A DNA stretch of 37,005 bases from Mucilaginibacter sp. L294 (GTDB lineage Bacteria > Bacteroidota > Bacteroidia > Sphingobacteriales > Sphingobacteriaceae), in the NCBI RefSeq assembly GCF_001636615.1, contig NZ_LGEK01000048.1:1-37005 (forward strand). The letters are read 5' to 3'. The first letter of the stretch is position 1; every line of letters starts with the position of its first letter. Shown one piece after another: positions 7,799-16,626 of the stretch. The position numbers and the translations under genes are program-made. A model generated the notes under the pieces. The model searched no databases, was not told where the DNA came from, and was given only the letters and a program-made list of their open reading frames with translations.

Positions 7799-7839
7799 CA
7801 AGTGTTCACGGTGTTCACGGCAGTGAACGTGAACACTTG
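7799..7839. terminator. Strong hairpin between convergent GT and GH130 genes
   Basis: Perfect 12-bp arms CAAGTGTTCACG (7799-7810) and CGTGAACACTTG (7828-7839) enclose a further TTCAC/GTGAA stem with a GGCA loop. GTGTTCACG occurs twice in tandem at 7802-7819. The position between convergent genes suits a bidirectional terminator, but there is no clear T tract, so it could equally be another repeat family or a protein-binding palindrome. The rest of 7551-7919 holds the REPIN-like repeat and no gene. Confidence 0.55.
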
Positions 7840-7919
7840 CAGTCATTAAAGACGTTTAGCGGCGTTTTAAATCGTTCTATTCCGTTTCTAAGCGCTACAT
7901 ACCGGCACCTAAAAAAGCG

Positions 7920-9389
7920 CTAATCTATTCCGTCTTCCTTAAATTTAGCCAATAACTCATCCAAATCAACTTCAGCAAATGAGGTTGATGAATCGGAGAT
8001 ACCGTAAGGGATAATCAATTTATTATTGTGGATCATTGACCCGCAGGAGTATAATACGTTTGGCACGTAACCCTCGCGTTCGTCGCTGTTTGGTACTAAT
8101 AGAGGTTCTTTTAAGCGGCCTATTTCTACTGTTGGATCATCCAGTTTAAGCAAACTTGCACCCAGCACATATCGGCGCATCGGGCCAACACCATGGGTAA
8201 TCACTATCCAGCCGTCCCGGGTTTCTATCGGCGATCCACAGTTACCTATCTGTACAAACTCCCAGGTAAATTTTGGTGTTTGCAGCAGGTCGGGTTTTTC
8301 CCAAATATTGATCTTATCCGAGTACATGATATAGTTATTGCACCCATCAATACGCGATATCATGGCATATTTACCGTTAATTTTACGCGGGAACAGCGCC
8401 AGGTTCTTATTCTGCGCACCGGCCCCATATAAAGGCATTATCTTAAAATTATAAAAATCGCTGGTTTGCAGTAGCTTAGGCATTATTAGCGAGCCATCAT
8501 ACGCGGTATAAGTAGCATAGTAAGCGTAGGTGCCGTCTTCGTTTACAAACTTAACAAAGCGGGCATCCTCAATACCCTTCCGTTCATACTCGGATATCGG
8601 GAATATCACCCTGTCGGAGATATCGGTATCCAGCGAGAAAACGATCTCATAGTAGGAATCGGCCAGCCAAAGCACTTTATCATATTCCAGACGCATCATA
8701 TCATCTTCCTGCAGCTTTTGCGAATCGAGGATGATGCGGCGCAGGTTAGAGTATTCAAAATGATGGTCAAGCTTATCTTCCAGTTCATTTAGCACGCTGA
8801 TGTTGATCTGGGTGATGGCAGCTTTCTCTAAAAAAAGCTTTTTATTATAAACCGCGTTGCGCACAATTTCGGCCTCATCAATATAACTACCTGCCGGTAA
8901 AACGGTTATCTGGTTATCCTTATCGATCATCGCCCTGCGGAAGGTGATAGAGCTGATGTGCCCCTCGCCCACTGCCCTAAAGCTGATGATAACACGTTTT
9001 TGCCCGTCCTCCATTTCGGTTTGGTCGGGGTCTTCAACAATTGAAGGGTTAAAGAAAGCCGCCGACTCGATAGAATATTCATGTGTAAAGTACGAACCGA
9101 TAAGCAATTTGCGATACACGGTGAGCGTGTCAAAATCCACCCCCAATTCGGCAATAAGCGGCTTTAGCTTACTGCAATGGCGGTTAAGCACACGGGTTAT
9201 ATTACGGTGGCGTTTTGAATACTCCTGGAGCAAAGGCGATACAATACCGAAAGCGGTATCTTCTGAGATACCCATTACGCGCTGCAGAACTTCTTTTGCC
9301 CTGTCATTTCCGTTAAAGAAAAATCTTGCAATTACACGCTTCGGATCGGGATTTACTCTTATTGGTTTTCGTTCTACAGAAAGTCTCAT
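7920..9389 (-). CDS. GH130-family glycosidase/phosphorylase (mannoside-active family)
   Basis: This 489-residue protein has the five-bladed-propeller GH130 signatures in its second half: ERKGIEDARFV (269-279), where D275 aligns with the catalytic acid of the EDPR-type motif, NLALFPRKINGKY (329-341), GNCGSPIETRDGW (382-394), ITHGVG (397-402), YVLGASLLKLDDP (407-419) and a terminal PYGISDSSTSFAEV. The first 230 residues form a long N-terminal region, so it belongs to a larger subgroup than compact 300-350-residue GH130 enzymes. The family includes beta-mannoside phosphorylases and beta-1,2-mannosidases. Hydrolase or phosphorylase cannot be decided by eye. There is no signal peptide, so it is cytosolic. 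It converges on the GT pair, which suggests turnover of the glycan they make. The 182-bp spacer upstream shows no gene. Confidence 0.85.
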   Translation of the reverse strand: MRLSVERKPIRVNPDPKRVIARFFFNGNDRAKEVLQRVMGISEDTAFGIVSPLLQEYSKRHRNITRVLNRHCSKLKPLIAELGVDFDTLTVYRKLLIGSYFTHEYSIESAAFFNPSIVEDPDQTEMEDGQKRVIISFRAVGEGHISSITFRRAMIDKDNQITVLPAGSYIDEAEIVRNAVYNKKLFLEKAAITQINISVLNELEDKLDHHFEYSNLRRIILDSQKLQEDDMMRLEYDKVLWLADSYYEIVFSLDTDISDRVIFPISEYERKGIEDARFVKFVNEDGTYAYYATYTAYDGSLIMPKLLQTSDFYNFKIMPLYGAGAQNKNLALFPRKINGKYAMISRIDGCNNYIMYSDKINIWEKPDLLQTPKFTWEFVQIGNCGSPIETRDGWIVITHGVGPMRRYVLGASLLKLDDPTVEIGRLKEPLLVPNSDEREGYVPNVLYSCGSMIHNNKLIIPYGISDSSTSFAEVDLDELLAKFKEDGID

Positions 9390-9571
9390 ACTAAATAGAT
9401 GCGTTTATTCAATAACACCATGCCCGCTAAATTGATTTGCGCAATTTCACAAAGCTTAATATTATCTGTAAATATTACATTATATACGTAAAATACGTTG
9501 TTTTAAAATTTGATTTAATTAATAGTTGATGGTTTAAGCACAAATTTCAGACCGTGATACCCCGGCTGGTT

Positions 9572-10492
9572 TCAGATCATGCTGTTTCTTTTGATGAGGT
9601 AGGTTTTCAAGATCTCATTATACCCCTGCTCAATATCCGCATCCACTAACTGGATGTGGTGCTGGGCGCATTTCAGCTCCAACTGGTGCCGGTAATCTTT
9701 CAGGGCCGTTTGGTAGCTGTCGCGAATTTTGTTGGGATGAACGCGCACCTCTGCCCCGGTCTCTATATCTACAAAATGATGCGGGCGGTTATCAAAATTA
9801 AAGTCCTGCTCTTTTTGCTTGCTGGTAACGTTAAAAATGATCACCTCGTGCTTTTTGTACTTGAGGTGCTGGATGGCCGCGAAAAGCTGCTGCACTTTTT
9901 CGGGGTTGAGGCTATTCTCCAGCATATCGCTAAAGATGATCACCATCGACCGCTGATGGATCTCGCCAGCTATGTGGTGCAGTACCTGGGTTATGTTTGT
10001 AGATGTATTTTGCTTAGGGTTATCATACGCCTTCTCCAACTCCGCATACAAACGGAACAAGTGCGTTGATGTTGAACGTGCCGGGCTCATCCAATCCATC
10101 TTATCCGAAAAAAGGCAAAGCCCAAATGCATCCCGCTGCTTTTTAAACAGGTACATTAATGAGGCGATGGCATAAACCGAGAATTGCAGCTTATTAGCCC
10201 CTTCTGCCGGGAAATTCATGGATGACGAAGTATCAAGCAGTAAAAAGCAGCGCAGGTTGGTTTCTTCCTCAAACTGTTTTACAAAAAGCTTATCGGTACG
10301 GGCAAGCAGTTTCCAGTCGATATTTTTTACGGATTCGCCATTGTTGTACAGCCGGTGCTCGGCAAACTCAACAGAAAACCCATGAAAAGGGCTTTGGTGC
10401 AGGCCGGTTATAAAGCCTTCTACAACCTGCCGGGCAAGCAGTTCAAGATTGGCCAGTTGCCGTATATGCTGATCGTTACTAAGTATGGGCAT
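9572..10492 (-). CDS. DUF58 domain protein with VWA-like fold
   Basis: This is a 306-residue protein of the DUF58 family. The conserved block HGFSVEFAEHRLYNNGESVKNIDWK (about residues 37-61) precedes a von Willebrand A-like domain whose metal-ion site D87, S89, S91 reads LLLDTSSSM. The rest keeps the alternating strands (SMVIIFSDM, HEVIIFNV) of that fold. In many bacteria DUF58 proteins sit with MoxR ATPases and Bat proteins and are thought to act in chaperone-like assembly or stress tolerance. No MoxR or Bat gene is adjacent here, so it is a stand-alone copy. No signal peptide or membrane segment is seen. Confidence 0.9.
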   Translation of the reverse strand: MPILSNDQHIRQLANLELLARQVVEGFITGLHQSPFHGFSVEFAEHRLYNNGESVKNIDWKLLARTDKLFVKQFEEETNLRCFLLLDTSSSMNFPAEGANKLQFSVYAIASLMYLFKKQRDAFGLCLFSDKMDWMSPARSTSTHLFRLYAELEKAYDNPKQNTSTNITQVLHHIAGEIHQRSMVIIFSDMLENSLNPEKVQQLFAAIQHLKYKKHEVIIFNVTSKQKEQDFNFDNRPHHFVDIETGAEVRVHPNKIRDSYQTALKDYRHQLELKCAQHHIQLVDADIEQGYNEILKTYLIKRNSMI

Positions 10493-10542
10493 AATGCAAG
10501 ATATAAACTTTAACGTTTATGATACCCGCTTATTTTGAACAG

Positions 10543-11256
10543 TTAAAACCTTGTATAAATGGCCGCCTGTAAAACGTGGTTAATTACGTAAGTTTCGGTT
10601 TGTTTGATGTATTGGTTAAGGTAGCCAAACTCAACATCGGCTTTTTTATGCAGGCGATAACCCAGGGCTACGTAGGCGCGGTTCTGGTCGAAGAAGTGTT
10701 TATTAACTTTGTGGTTGTTCTGCACGTTGGCAAATACTTCGTTCTGCAAGCCCAGGAAAGCCCCTTTACTAAACGTTTCTGTTTTTTTAAGTGGTATAAC
10801 CGCCCTTGCAAAGTATCGTAGGCGCTGCGAAAAGTAATGGTCGGTTCTGTTGGTGGTATTGCCCAGGAAACGTTGTTCCAGCCTGAAGCGGTGCTGCAGT
10901 GTACTGGTCTTCCCAATTTTTGTATTGATGATGAGTTGTTCCCAAATGCGGCTCTCCGGGCGGAAGGTTTCTGCGCCGCCTGCTGCCCTGCCATTAGTAG
11001 CAATATATGCATAACCCAGCGCACCCATTTTATTTTTATCGAAGTAATAATTTACGGATGGGCGCAGTAAAACATGTTGCAAATAATCATAATGATCGGC
11101 TGAACGGAACTGTGCATCAAACGACATCCCCCATTTATCAGAAAACTTTTGTGTATGGAACAACGCCGCCCAGCCCGAGAAGCGGTTCTCCTGCGCGAAT
11201 AGTTTGCCAGAGGTTAGTATGGTGATGAGTAGAAGTAGGGTTAATGTTTTTTTCAT
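10543..11256 (-). CDS. DUF2490 outer-membrane-type protein
   Basis: This 237-residue protein has a signal peptide (MKKTLTLLLLITILTSGKLFAQ, cleaved before or after Q22). It continues as alternating amphipathic strands such as WGMSFDAQFRS, LEQRFLG, LRYFARAVIPL and ALGYRLHKKADVEFGYLNQY, and ends in an aromatic-rich strand closing with F. The pattern WAALFHTQKFSDKWGM...QHVLLRPSVNYYF is that of DUF2490, predicted small beta-barrels of unknown function common in Bacteroidota. It follows DUF58 on the same strand after 50 bases of spacing, but upstream it is separated from the next gene by a palindromic repeat, so it probably has its own promoter. Confidence 0.88.
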   Translation of the reverse strand: MKKTLTLLLLITILTSGKLFAQENRFSGWAALFHTQKFSDKWGMSFDAQFRSADHYDYLQHVLLRPSVNYYFDKNKMGALGYAYIATNGRAAGGAETFRPESRIWEQLIINTKIGKTSTLQHRFRLEQRFLGNTTNRTDHYFSQRLRYFARAVIPLKKTETFSKGAFLGLQNEVFANVQNNHKVNKHFFDQNRAYVALGYRLHKKADVEFGYLNQYIKQTETYVINHVLQAAIYTRF

Positions 11257-11309
11257 AGGGGATGGTGGTATAATGCGAAGATAGAAAACTATGCTTATCT
11301 ACAAAAAAG

Positions 11310-11408
11310 TTTGTCATCCTGAGCGATAGCGAAGGATCTATTAGCGAACTGTGCAATCGCATACATGCAGGTCGGCGAATAGATGCTTCACTACGTTCAG
11401 CATGACAA
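11310..11408 (+). repeat. Full palindromic repeat, family A
   Basis: The 99-bp element starts TTTGTCATCCTGAGCGATAG and ends in the inverted counterpart (reverse complement TTTGTCATGCTGAACGTAGT). The arms run about 33-36 bases each around a central spacer. The 2500-2576 copy is 92 percent identical over 76 bases and in the opposite orientation. It lies between two minus-strand genes and has no coding content. Confidence 0.88.
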
Positions 11409-11422
11409 ATTATATTACATTC

Positions 11423-12445
11423 CTAATCCTTAAACTTCACCAAATTCTTCCTGCCAATATCAAACGTTAGTCTGAAAGCTTCCTGGTTGCTGAAATGGCC
11501 TGGCGTATTGTGCAGGCTTAATACAAACTGCCCTTTTAAACCTTTTGCAATAAAGGGGGTGTAAATAATATCGAGCCTGTTGTAGGTTTTATACTGGTAA
11601 TAAGCGTCACCAAAAGTAACATGATGGCCATCGCCTTTATAAAATTCATCGTTTAAAGCAAAGCGTTTATAGCTTGCATAAGCACTGGCCACAAAACCCT
11701 TTGGTTTTTGCCAGCCATCTATACCCCTGCTGCGTTCTAATGATAGCATACCGCCTGCTTCAAAACTTAACGAATCCAGGAAAGTTTTATGGCTTAAGTT
11801 TGCACCAAGCCTTATCTGCGCCGCGCCATTATCCTGTATATGATCATCAGGAATGGCTATCCCCGGGCCTGCATCATGCAGTAAAAAGAAATAATGTGAC
11901 ACATAAAAAGGCCCATCCAACGATGGCTGGTACTTACCCGAAAACCCGAACAGGAATTGCTCCCTATCCACATTGGTTTGGCGGCTTACCCAGTCTATCC
12001 AAACAGTTTCGGTAACATGGTCGCTTTTAAATCGCGTTAGCAAACCCTCTACATTGGGGCGGTAGTAACGCAGGGTATCGTTCAGCATAGCGCGCGGATA
12101 ATCGGTAAGTAAGCCCTCGCGACTGAAAGCACCGGCATTAAACAACCAATTTTTACCTGTATAACTATAATAAGCAACGGGGTTAACGCGCAAAAAAAAC
12201 GGGTTGCCACCAAACTCGTGCAAGGCATTGGCACCAAAAATAAAGTGGTTATTGCTGTCGATATTAAAGCCCACATCAGCCGTAATACGCACGCCCGAGT
12301 AGGTGCGCGACCGGGTTACAAACTCTTTGTACTCGCGGTTATCAAAAAAGCCCATCCCGTTTAAATGGAAATCGACGTTTTGCGCGCTTGCTGCGCCTGC
12401 TGTTAAAATGGTGGTTAATAGAAATAGGTAGATCTTTTTTATCAT
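11423..12445 (-). CDS. Putative outer-membrane beta-barrel protein, function unknown
   Basis: This 340-residue protein has a clear signal peptide (MIKKIYLFLLTTILTAGAASAQ, cleaved at about residue 22). The mature part is a run of amphipathic strands with aromatic girdle residues: ITADVGFNIDSNNHFIFGANAL, NPVAYYSYTGKNWLFNAGAF, SFEAGGMLSLERS, FRLTFDIGRK. This is typical of a porin-like barrel of about 14-16 strands. I do not recognise a named family. It starts 14 bases after the stop of the GT39-like gene on the same strand, so the two are probably one operon, which suggests a cell-envelope role linked to that glycosyltransferase. Confidence 0.75.
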   Translation of the reverse strand: MIKKIYLFLLTTILTAGAASAQNVDFHLNGMGFFDNREYKEFVTRSRTYSGVRITADVGFNIDSNNHFIFGANALHEFGGNPFFLRVNPVAYYSYTGKNWLFNAGAFSREGLLTDYPRAMLNDTLRYYRPNVEGLLTRFKSDHVTETVWIDWVSRQTNVDREQFLFGFSGKYQPSLDGPFYVSHYFFLLHDAGPGIAIPDDHIQDNGAAQIRLGANLSHKTFLDSLSFEAGGMLSLERSRGIDGWQKPKGFVASAYASYKRFALNDEFYKGDGHHVTFGDAYYQYKTYNRLDIIYTPFIAKGLKGQFVLSLHNTPGHFSNQEAFRLTFDIGRKNLVKFKD

Positions 12446-12459
12446 GCTGTATCGCGTTA

Positions 12460-14181
12460 TTATTCAACTGTAAATTTAATGATGCCGCTATTTTTGCTCC
12501 CCACAAACGGTTCGGTACGCAGCGAGAAAAACAGATCGAACACACCTTTTTGTGCAGGCGCTGTTACCGTCATTTTGTAATGCGTGCTTTGCCCCTTTTG
12601 TAATGTTATTTTGTTAAAAGTGCTGTCGGCTGCTTGCACACTTATCGGCGTAACGTGTACAAAAAAGCAGGCCTCCAAACTTACCGGGTGCCTATACCCC
12701 AGGTTGGTAAAATTAACAGCAAAAGGGTAAGGGTTGGTTATCGTAAGGTCAAATTCGAATTTTTGCCCCGGTTTGGTCTTTATTTCAGTTTTACCGGTTT
12801 CAATAGCTACTTTTTGATAGGTGCGCGCATCATCTACCCAGCCCCCGTACCAGGTACCAGCATCACATTTAATACTATCAGTGGTGGTTCCCGGTATCTT
12901 GCTCTTTAATAAAAAGTAAACACGCTGATGCTGCAGGCTGTCTTCCATCGGCCATATATCAAACATGGTACGCCCGTAATAGCGCGAATCATAAGCGAAG
13001 CCCTTAATGCTGCGGGTATAGTAACTGTATTTTGACGGATTTTGAAAGCCCTCGTCCATCACAACAAAAGCATTGCCTGCCTTTTGATGCACCAGATCGG
13101 CCCATTCATGGAAACCAAAATAGCTTTTTAAAGCCTCAGCCTTTTTGATGAACGGCAAGCCAGCTATGAGAGAAAATCTTAATATTAATATGATAAAAAT
13201 ATTGGCAATGGCCAGGCTATAAAACCATTTGGCGTTAAAGTTTTTTTGTTGAAAGCTTATCAATGTAAGGCATACCAGCGGCACAAACGCAATCAGCGTA
13301 TAGTGCGGCTGCACATTTACCTTCAGCGTGTTCATTAAAAAAAAGCCAAAGGTACCTACCACATTAAACAGTAGTCCGCGGGTAAATACATCAGTTATTT
13401 TCGTAGTAAAACTACGATAAAACAGGTACCAACTGATCAGCGCCCCGCCGAGCAACAGTTGCCCGGCTATAAAGGTAAGGCTGATGGAAAAATCATACCC
13501 AAAGGCCGACGACCGCTCAAACAACTGGTAATTAACCGCCGGGAAGCCCCGGTGCATCTGCCACAAAATATGGGGTATGTAAGCAACCAACCCGGTAATT
13601 ATCGCGAGGTAAAAAGTTTTACGCGTAAACAGCTTTAGGTTTGATAACAGCGTAAACCCAACCAGCAGCACCCCATGGTATTTGCTGTAAAGCAGGCAGG
13701 CCACTACAATGCCGATAATGAATGCCGTTAGCCAGCTATCCTCATCAATATATTTTTGGTAGCAATAATAAAACACCACCGCGAAAATAAACAGCGGGGC
13801 ATCTGGTGTGCTGGTAAAACCATACACGTGGAAAACCAATACGCCCGATACCAGCAGCATAAACCACCTGGCACTAACCTGGTATTTTTTGAGGATAAGC
13901 CAAAGCAGGTAAATAGCCAGGCTATTGCCCAGCACGGTTAACAACCGCAAGCCAAATTCGTTATGGAACAGCGTATCCCCTATTTTGATGAACAGCGCCA
14001 CCATAGGCGGATGATAAAAGTACCCCCAATCCAGCTTTTGGGCAAACATCCAATAGTAAGCTTCATCAGCATGTAGCTCAAGGGTGCAGGCTTGCAGTGC
14101 GTTCAGTGTTGTCCAGCACAAAACAAAGTACCATATAGGTTTATTTGACTGGGTGGAACTATTTACTGTGGCTGCCTGCAT
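12460..14181 (-). CDS. GT39/ArnT-like membrane glycosyltransferase
   Basis: This is an integral membrane protein of 573 residues from the ATG at 14181. A longer reading from 14259 is rejected because a perfect TAnnTTTG promoter box falls inside it. The first periplasmic loop carries the acidic pair of PMT/ArnT enzymes in ELHADEAYYW (D39, E40), followed by the YFYHPPMVALF segment. About ten hydrophobic segments run to about residue 350. A soluble C-terminal beta-rich domain of roughly 180 residues ends the protein. The family uses polyprenyl-phosphate sugars to modify proteins or lipids at the outer face of the inner membrane; the acceptor is unknown. It is co-oriented and closely spaced with the beta-barrel gene and divergent from the DinB-like gene. 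Confidence 0.85.
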   Translation of the reverse strand: MQAATVNSSTQSNKPIWYFVLCWTTLNALQACTLELHADEAYYWMFAQKLDWGYFYHPPMVALFIKIGDTLFHNEFGLRLLTVLGNSLAIYLLWLILKKYQVSARWFMLLVSGVLVFHVYGFTSTPDAPLFIFAVVFYYCYQKYIDEDSWLTAFIIGIVVACLLYSKYHGVLLVGFTLLSNLKLFTRKTFYLAIITGLVAYIPHILWQMHRGFPAVNYQLFERSSAFGYDFSISLTFIAGQLLLGGALISWYLFYRSFTTKITDVFTRGLLFNVVGTFGFFLMNTLKVNVQPHYTLIAFVPLVCLTLISFQQKNFNAKWFYSLAIANIFIILILRFSLIAGLPFIKKAEALKSYFGFHEWADLVHQKAGNAFVVMDEGFQNPSKYSYYTRSIKGFAYDSRYYGRTMFDIWPMEDSLQHQRVYFLLKSKIPGTTTDSIKCDAGTWYGGWVDDARTYQKVAIETGKTEIKTKPGQKFEFDLTITNPYPFAVNFTNLGYRHPVSLEACFFVHVTPISVQAADSTFNKITLQKGQSTHYKMTVTAPAQKGVFDLFFSLRTEPFVGSKNSGIIKFTVE

Positions 14182-14186
14182 CGGTG

Positions 14187-14194
14187 CAAAGGTA
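14187..14194 (-). promoter_or_regulatory. TACCTTTG (-7) box of the GT39-like gene
   Basis: A perfect match to the Bacteroidota -7 consensus TAnnTTTG ends 5 nt before the ATG at 14181. Transcription would start at or next to the start codon. No -33 TTTG at normal spacing was seen. Confidence 0.5.
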
Positions 14195-14286
14195 AAATAA
14201 AAAACGCCTTTAATAGTGGTGGCACACGTGGAGTTATTTGAATAAAACATGATAAACAATCCGCAGAAAAATTCAATATTTGATCT

Positions 14287-14745
14287 ATGATAACCAATAC
14301 CTTAACTACCCTTCGCGTTACCCGCTTGCATTTATTGCATTTAATAGAGAACCTGACAACCGAACAATTGAACAAAGTACCGGCAGGCTTTAACAACAAT
14401 ATTATATGGAATGTGGCGCACGTAATATCGGCCCAGCAAGGCGTTTGCTATACCCGTGCCAATGTGCCGTTTATTGTCGACGATAAATATTATACGCCAT
14501 ACCGCCCGGATACCAAACCGAACGGATTTATAGACAGTGCCGAGGTCGAGATCATTAAAGGTTTGCTGATTTCAACCATTGAACAACTGGAGACTGATTA
14601 TAATAATCATGTATTTGACAATTACACCCCATGGGCAACCCGCTATGGCGTGCAGATAAATAACATTGAAGAAGCCATAAACTTTGTGCCGTTCCATGAT
14701 GGGATGCATATTGGGTATGTAATGGCGTTGAGGAGGTTGGTTTAA
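14287..14745 (+). CDS. DinB/YfiT-like metal-binding four-helix protein
   Basis: This 152-residue protein has the DinB-fold metal triad: H45 in NIIWNVAHVISAQQ, and H137 and H141 in VPFHDGMHIGYVMAL. The length and helical periodicity fit the family exactly. Members are small metal-dependent proteins, several of which are thiol (bacillithiol, mycothiol) S-transferases; many Bacteroidota copies have no known role. It is divergent from the GT39-like gene across about 105 bases. Downstream lie a REPIN-like repeat and a strong terminator. The substrate is unknown. Confidence 0.88.
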   Translation: MITNTLTTLRVTRLHLLHLIENLTTEQLNKVPAGFNNNIIWNVAHVISAQQGVCYTRANVPFIVDDKYYTPYRPDTKPNGFIDSAEVEIIKGLLISTIEQLETDYNNHVFDNYTPWATRYGVQINNIEEAINFVPFHDGMHIGYVMALRRLV

Positions 14746-14759
14746 GAAATTCAATTTAT

Positions 14760-14874
14760 GCAATCGCTCGGCTCTTGCCGAGTGATGTATATTATAAGGC
14801 CTCCGGCCGCCACCATGCATACGGCGGCGAGGACGCCGCTAAATAGTCGTCACTCGGCTGGAGCCGAGCGACGG
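14760..14874. repeat. REPIN-like palindromic repeat, family B, copy 2
   Basis: This copy has the same end hairpins as 7575-7688 (left CTCGGCT-CTT-GCCGAG, right CTCGGCT-GGA-GCCGAG) and the same GCAATCG and GCGAC borders. The central hairpin differs: GGCGGCGAGGACGCCGC. Conserved ends around a variable middle suggest a mobile or template-derived unit rather than a simple tandem duplication. Confidence 0.8.
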
Positions 14875-14892
14875 CGATCTTTATTAACCAAA

Positions 14893-14920
14893 AAAGCCCC
14901 CCGATGTATCGGGGGGCTTT
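14893..14920. terminator. Bidirectional intrinsic terminator
   Basis: A perfect 13-bp stem, AAAGCCCCCCGAT / ATCGGGGGGCTTT, with a very short loop lies between the convergent DinB-like gene and odhB. A-rich and T-rich flanks allow termination in both directions. Confidence 0.9.
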
Positions 14921-14937
14921 CATACTTTATATAGGGA

Positions 14938-16518
14938 TTATACGCCTAACAATAACCTTGTTGGGTCTTCCAATAGTTGTTTTACACGTACCAGGAAGCT
15001 TACCGATTCGCGGCCGTCAATGATGCGGTGATCGTATGACAGGGCCAGGTACATCATCGGGCGAATAACTACTTGTCCGTTTACGGCAACCGGGCGCTCA
15101 ATAATGTTGTGCATACCCAATATAGCCGATTGCGGCGAGTTGATGATAGGTGTCGACATCATAGAACCAAACACACCACCGTTGGTGATAGTGAATGTAC
15201 CGCCGGTCATTTCTTCGATGGTCAGTTTGCTTTCGCGGGCTTTGCCTGCAAGTACTACAATGGCTTTTTCTATTTCGGCAAGGCTCATGCTCTCCGCATT
15301 GCGGATAACCGGAACCACCAAACCTTTTGGCGCAGATACCGCGATAGAAATATCAGCAAAATTGCTGTAAACCACTTCTTCGCCTTCTATACGGGCGCCA
15401 ACGGCAGGCCATTCTTTTAAAGCCTCGGTAACGGCTTTAGTAAAAAACGACATGAAGCCAAGGCCAACGCCGTGTTTCTCTTTAAATTTATCTTTGTATT
15501 TACCACGCAGTTCCATTATTGGCTGCATATCCACTTCGTTAAAAGTGGTTAGCATGGCGGTTTCGTTTTTAACAGCCACTAAACGCCTTGCAACCGTTTT
15601 GCGTAACGACGACATTTTTTCGCGACGATCGCTACGTGGGCCTTGCGGTGCGACCGGGGTTGCAGCTGCTGGAGCTGCAGCGGCTGGTTTAGCAGCAGGT
15701 GCATTTTGCGCGTTAAGAGCATCGCCTTTGGTAATGCGGCCATCAACACCGCTACCATTTACAGATGTGGTATCAATACCTTTTTCGGCTAATATTTTTG
15801 CAGCAGCAGGCGATGGTGTGCCCGATGCATACGTTGTTCCTTTTGATGGTGCAGCCTGCGGCGATTCGTTCACCTTATCGGCAACAGCCGGGGTAACCGG
15901 TATTGCGGCCGGTGCAGCAGCACCAGCGCCACCTTCAATGGTGCAAACTACCGCACCAATGGCAAGGGTATCGCCTTCTTTAGCTATAGTTTTTAAGGTA
16001 CCGGCTTTTTCGGCGGTAAGCTCAAAAGTTGCTTTATCAGATTCCAGTTCGGCAATAGCTTCGTCCATTTCAACGGCATCGCCGTCTTTTTTGATCCAGC
16101 GCGAAAGGGTTACTTCTGTTATAGATTCACCTACCGGTGGTACTTTAATTTCTAATGTTGAACCCTGGGCTGGTGCCGCAGCGGGCGCGTTTTGAGGCGC
16201 TGCAGGGCTATCGGCTTTCGCCGGTTCATCTTTAGCGGCAACGGGTGCGGCAGGTGCTTTATCAGCAGCGGCAGCAGGTGCGCCGGCTTCGTCAATAGTT
16301 GCTACAACAGCGCCAATGGCTAATACATCGCCTTCGGCAGCTGCGGTTTTTAAAGTTCCGGCTTTTTCGGCAGTAAGCTCAAAAGTTGCCTTGTCTGATT
16401 CCAGCTCGGCTATCACTTCGTCCATTTCTACATGGTCACCATCCTTTTTTTTCCAGGCTGATAATGTTACTTCGGTAATGGATTCGCCTACCGGCGGAAC
16501 TTTTATTTCTAAACTCAT
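14938..16518 (-). CDS. odhB: 2-oxoglutarate dehydrogenase E2 (dihydrolipoyl succinyltransferase) with two lipoyl domains
   Basis: This 526-residue E2 has two tandem lipoyl domains (about 3-76 and 121-194), each with the ESDKATF lipoylation site (K43, K162). Alanine/proline-rich linkers join them to a peripheral-subunit-binding domain (about 233-270: [12 protein letters not shown]...GRITKGDAL). The catalytic domain (about 298-526) ends with [10 protein letters not shown], where H497 and D501 are catalytic. The enzyme transfers succinyl from lipoyllysine to CoA in the TCA cycle. Common OdhB/SucB proteins have about 400-420 residues and one lipoyl domain, so the extra domain explains the length. 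The two lipoyl copies are nearly identical in protein. The gene follows odhA by 108 bases on the same strand. No E3 gene is in the window. Confidence 0.95.
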   Translation of the reverse strand: MSLEIKVPPVGESITEVTLSAWKKKDGDHVEMDEVIAELESDKATFELTAEKAGTLKTAAAEGDVLAIGAVVATIDEAGAPAAAADKAPAAPVAAKDEPAKADSPAAPQNAPAAAPAQGSTLEIKVPPVGESITEVTLSRWIKKDGDAVEMDEAIAELESDKATFELTAEKAGTLKTIAKEGDTLAIGAVVCTIEGGAGAAAPAAIPVTPAVADKVNESPQAAPSKGTTYASGTPSPAAAKILAEKGIDTTSVNGSGVDGRITKGDALNAQNAPAAKPAAAAPAAATPVAPQGPRSDRREKMSSLRKTVARRLVAVKNETAMLTTFNEVDMQPIMELRGKYKDKFKEKHGVGLGFMSFFTKAVTEALKEWPAVGARIEGEEVVYSNFADISIAVSAPKGLVVPVIRNAESMSLAEIEKAIVVLAGKARESKLTIEEMTGGTFTITNGGVFGSMMSTPIINSPQSAILGMHNIIERPVAVNGQVVIRPMMYLALSYDHRIIDGRESVSFLVRVKQLLEDPTRLLLGV

Positions 16519-16626
16519 ATTTTAGTAGTTGTAGTGTTTTTATTTAGGTGCGAGGAATTTAGTGCGATGTGCGGGATAGATTAACGCTTTAGCGCTCCCC
16601 GCTCCCACAACTGGCAACTTCTAATA

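Noticed and set aside
14182..14259. Longer start of the GT39-like protein
   Set aside because: It would place a perfect TACCTTTG promoter box within the gene and adds 26 residues with no membrane or signal logic.
15452..16195. 247-residue Ala-rich plus-strand frame
   Set aside because: It is antisense to odhB; the alanine-rich composition mirrors the Ala/Pro linkers and repeated lipoyl domains.
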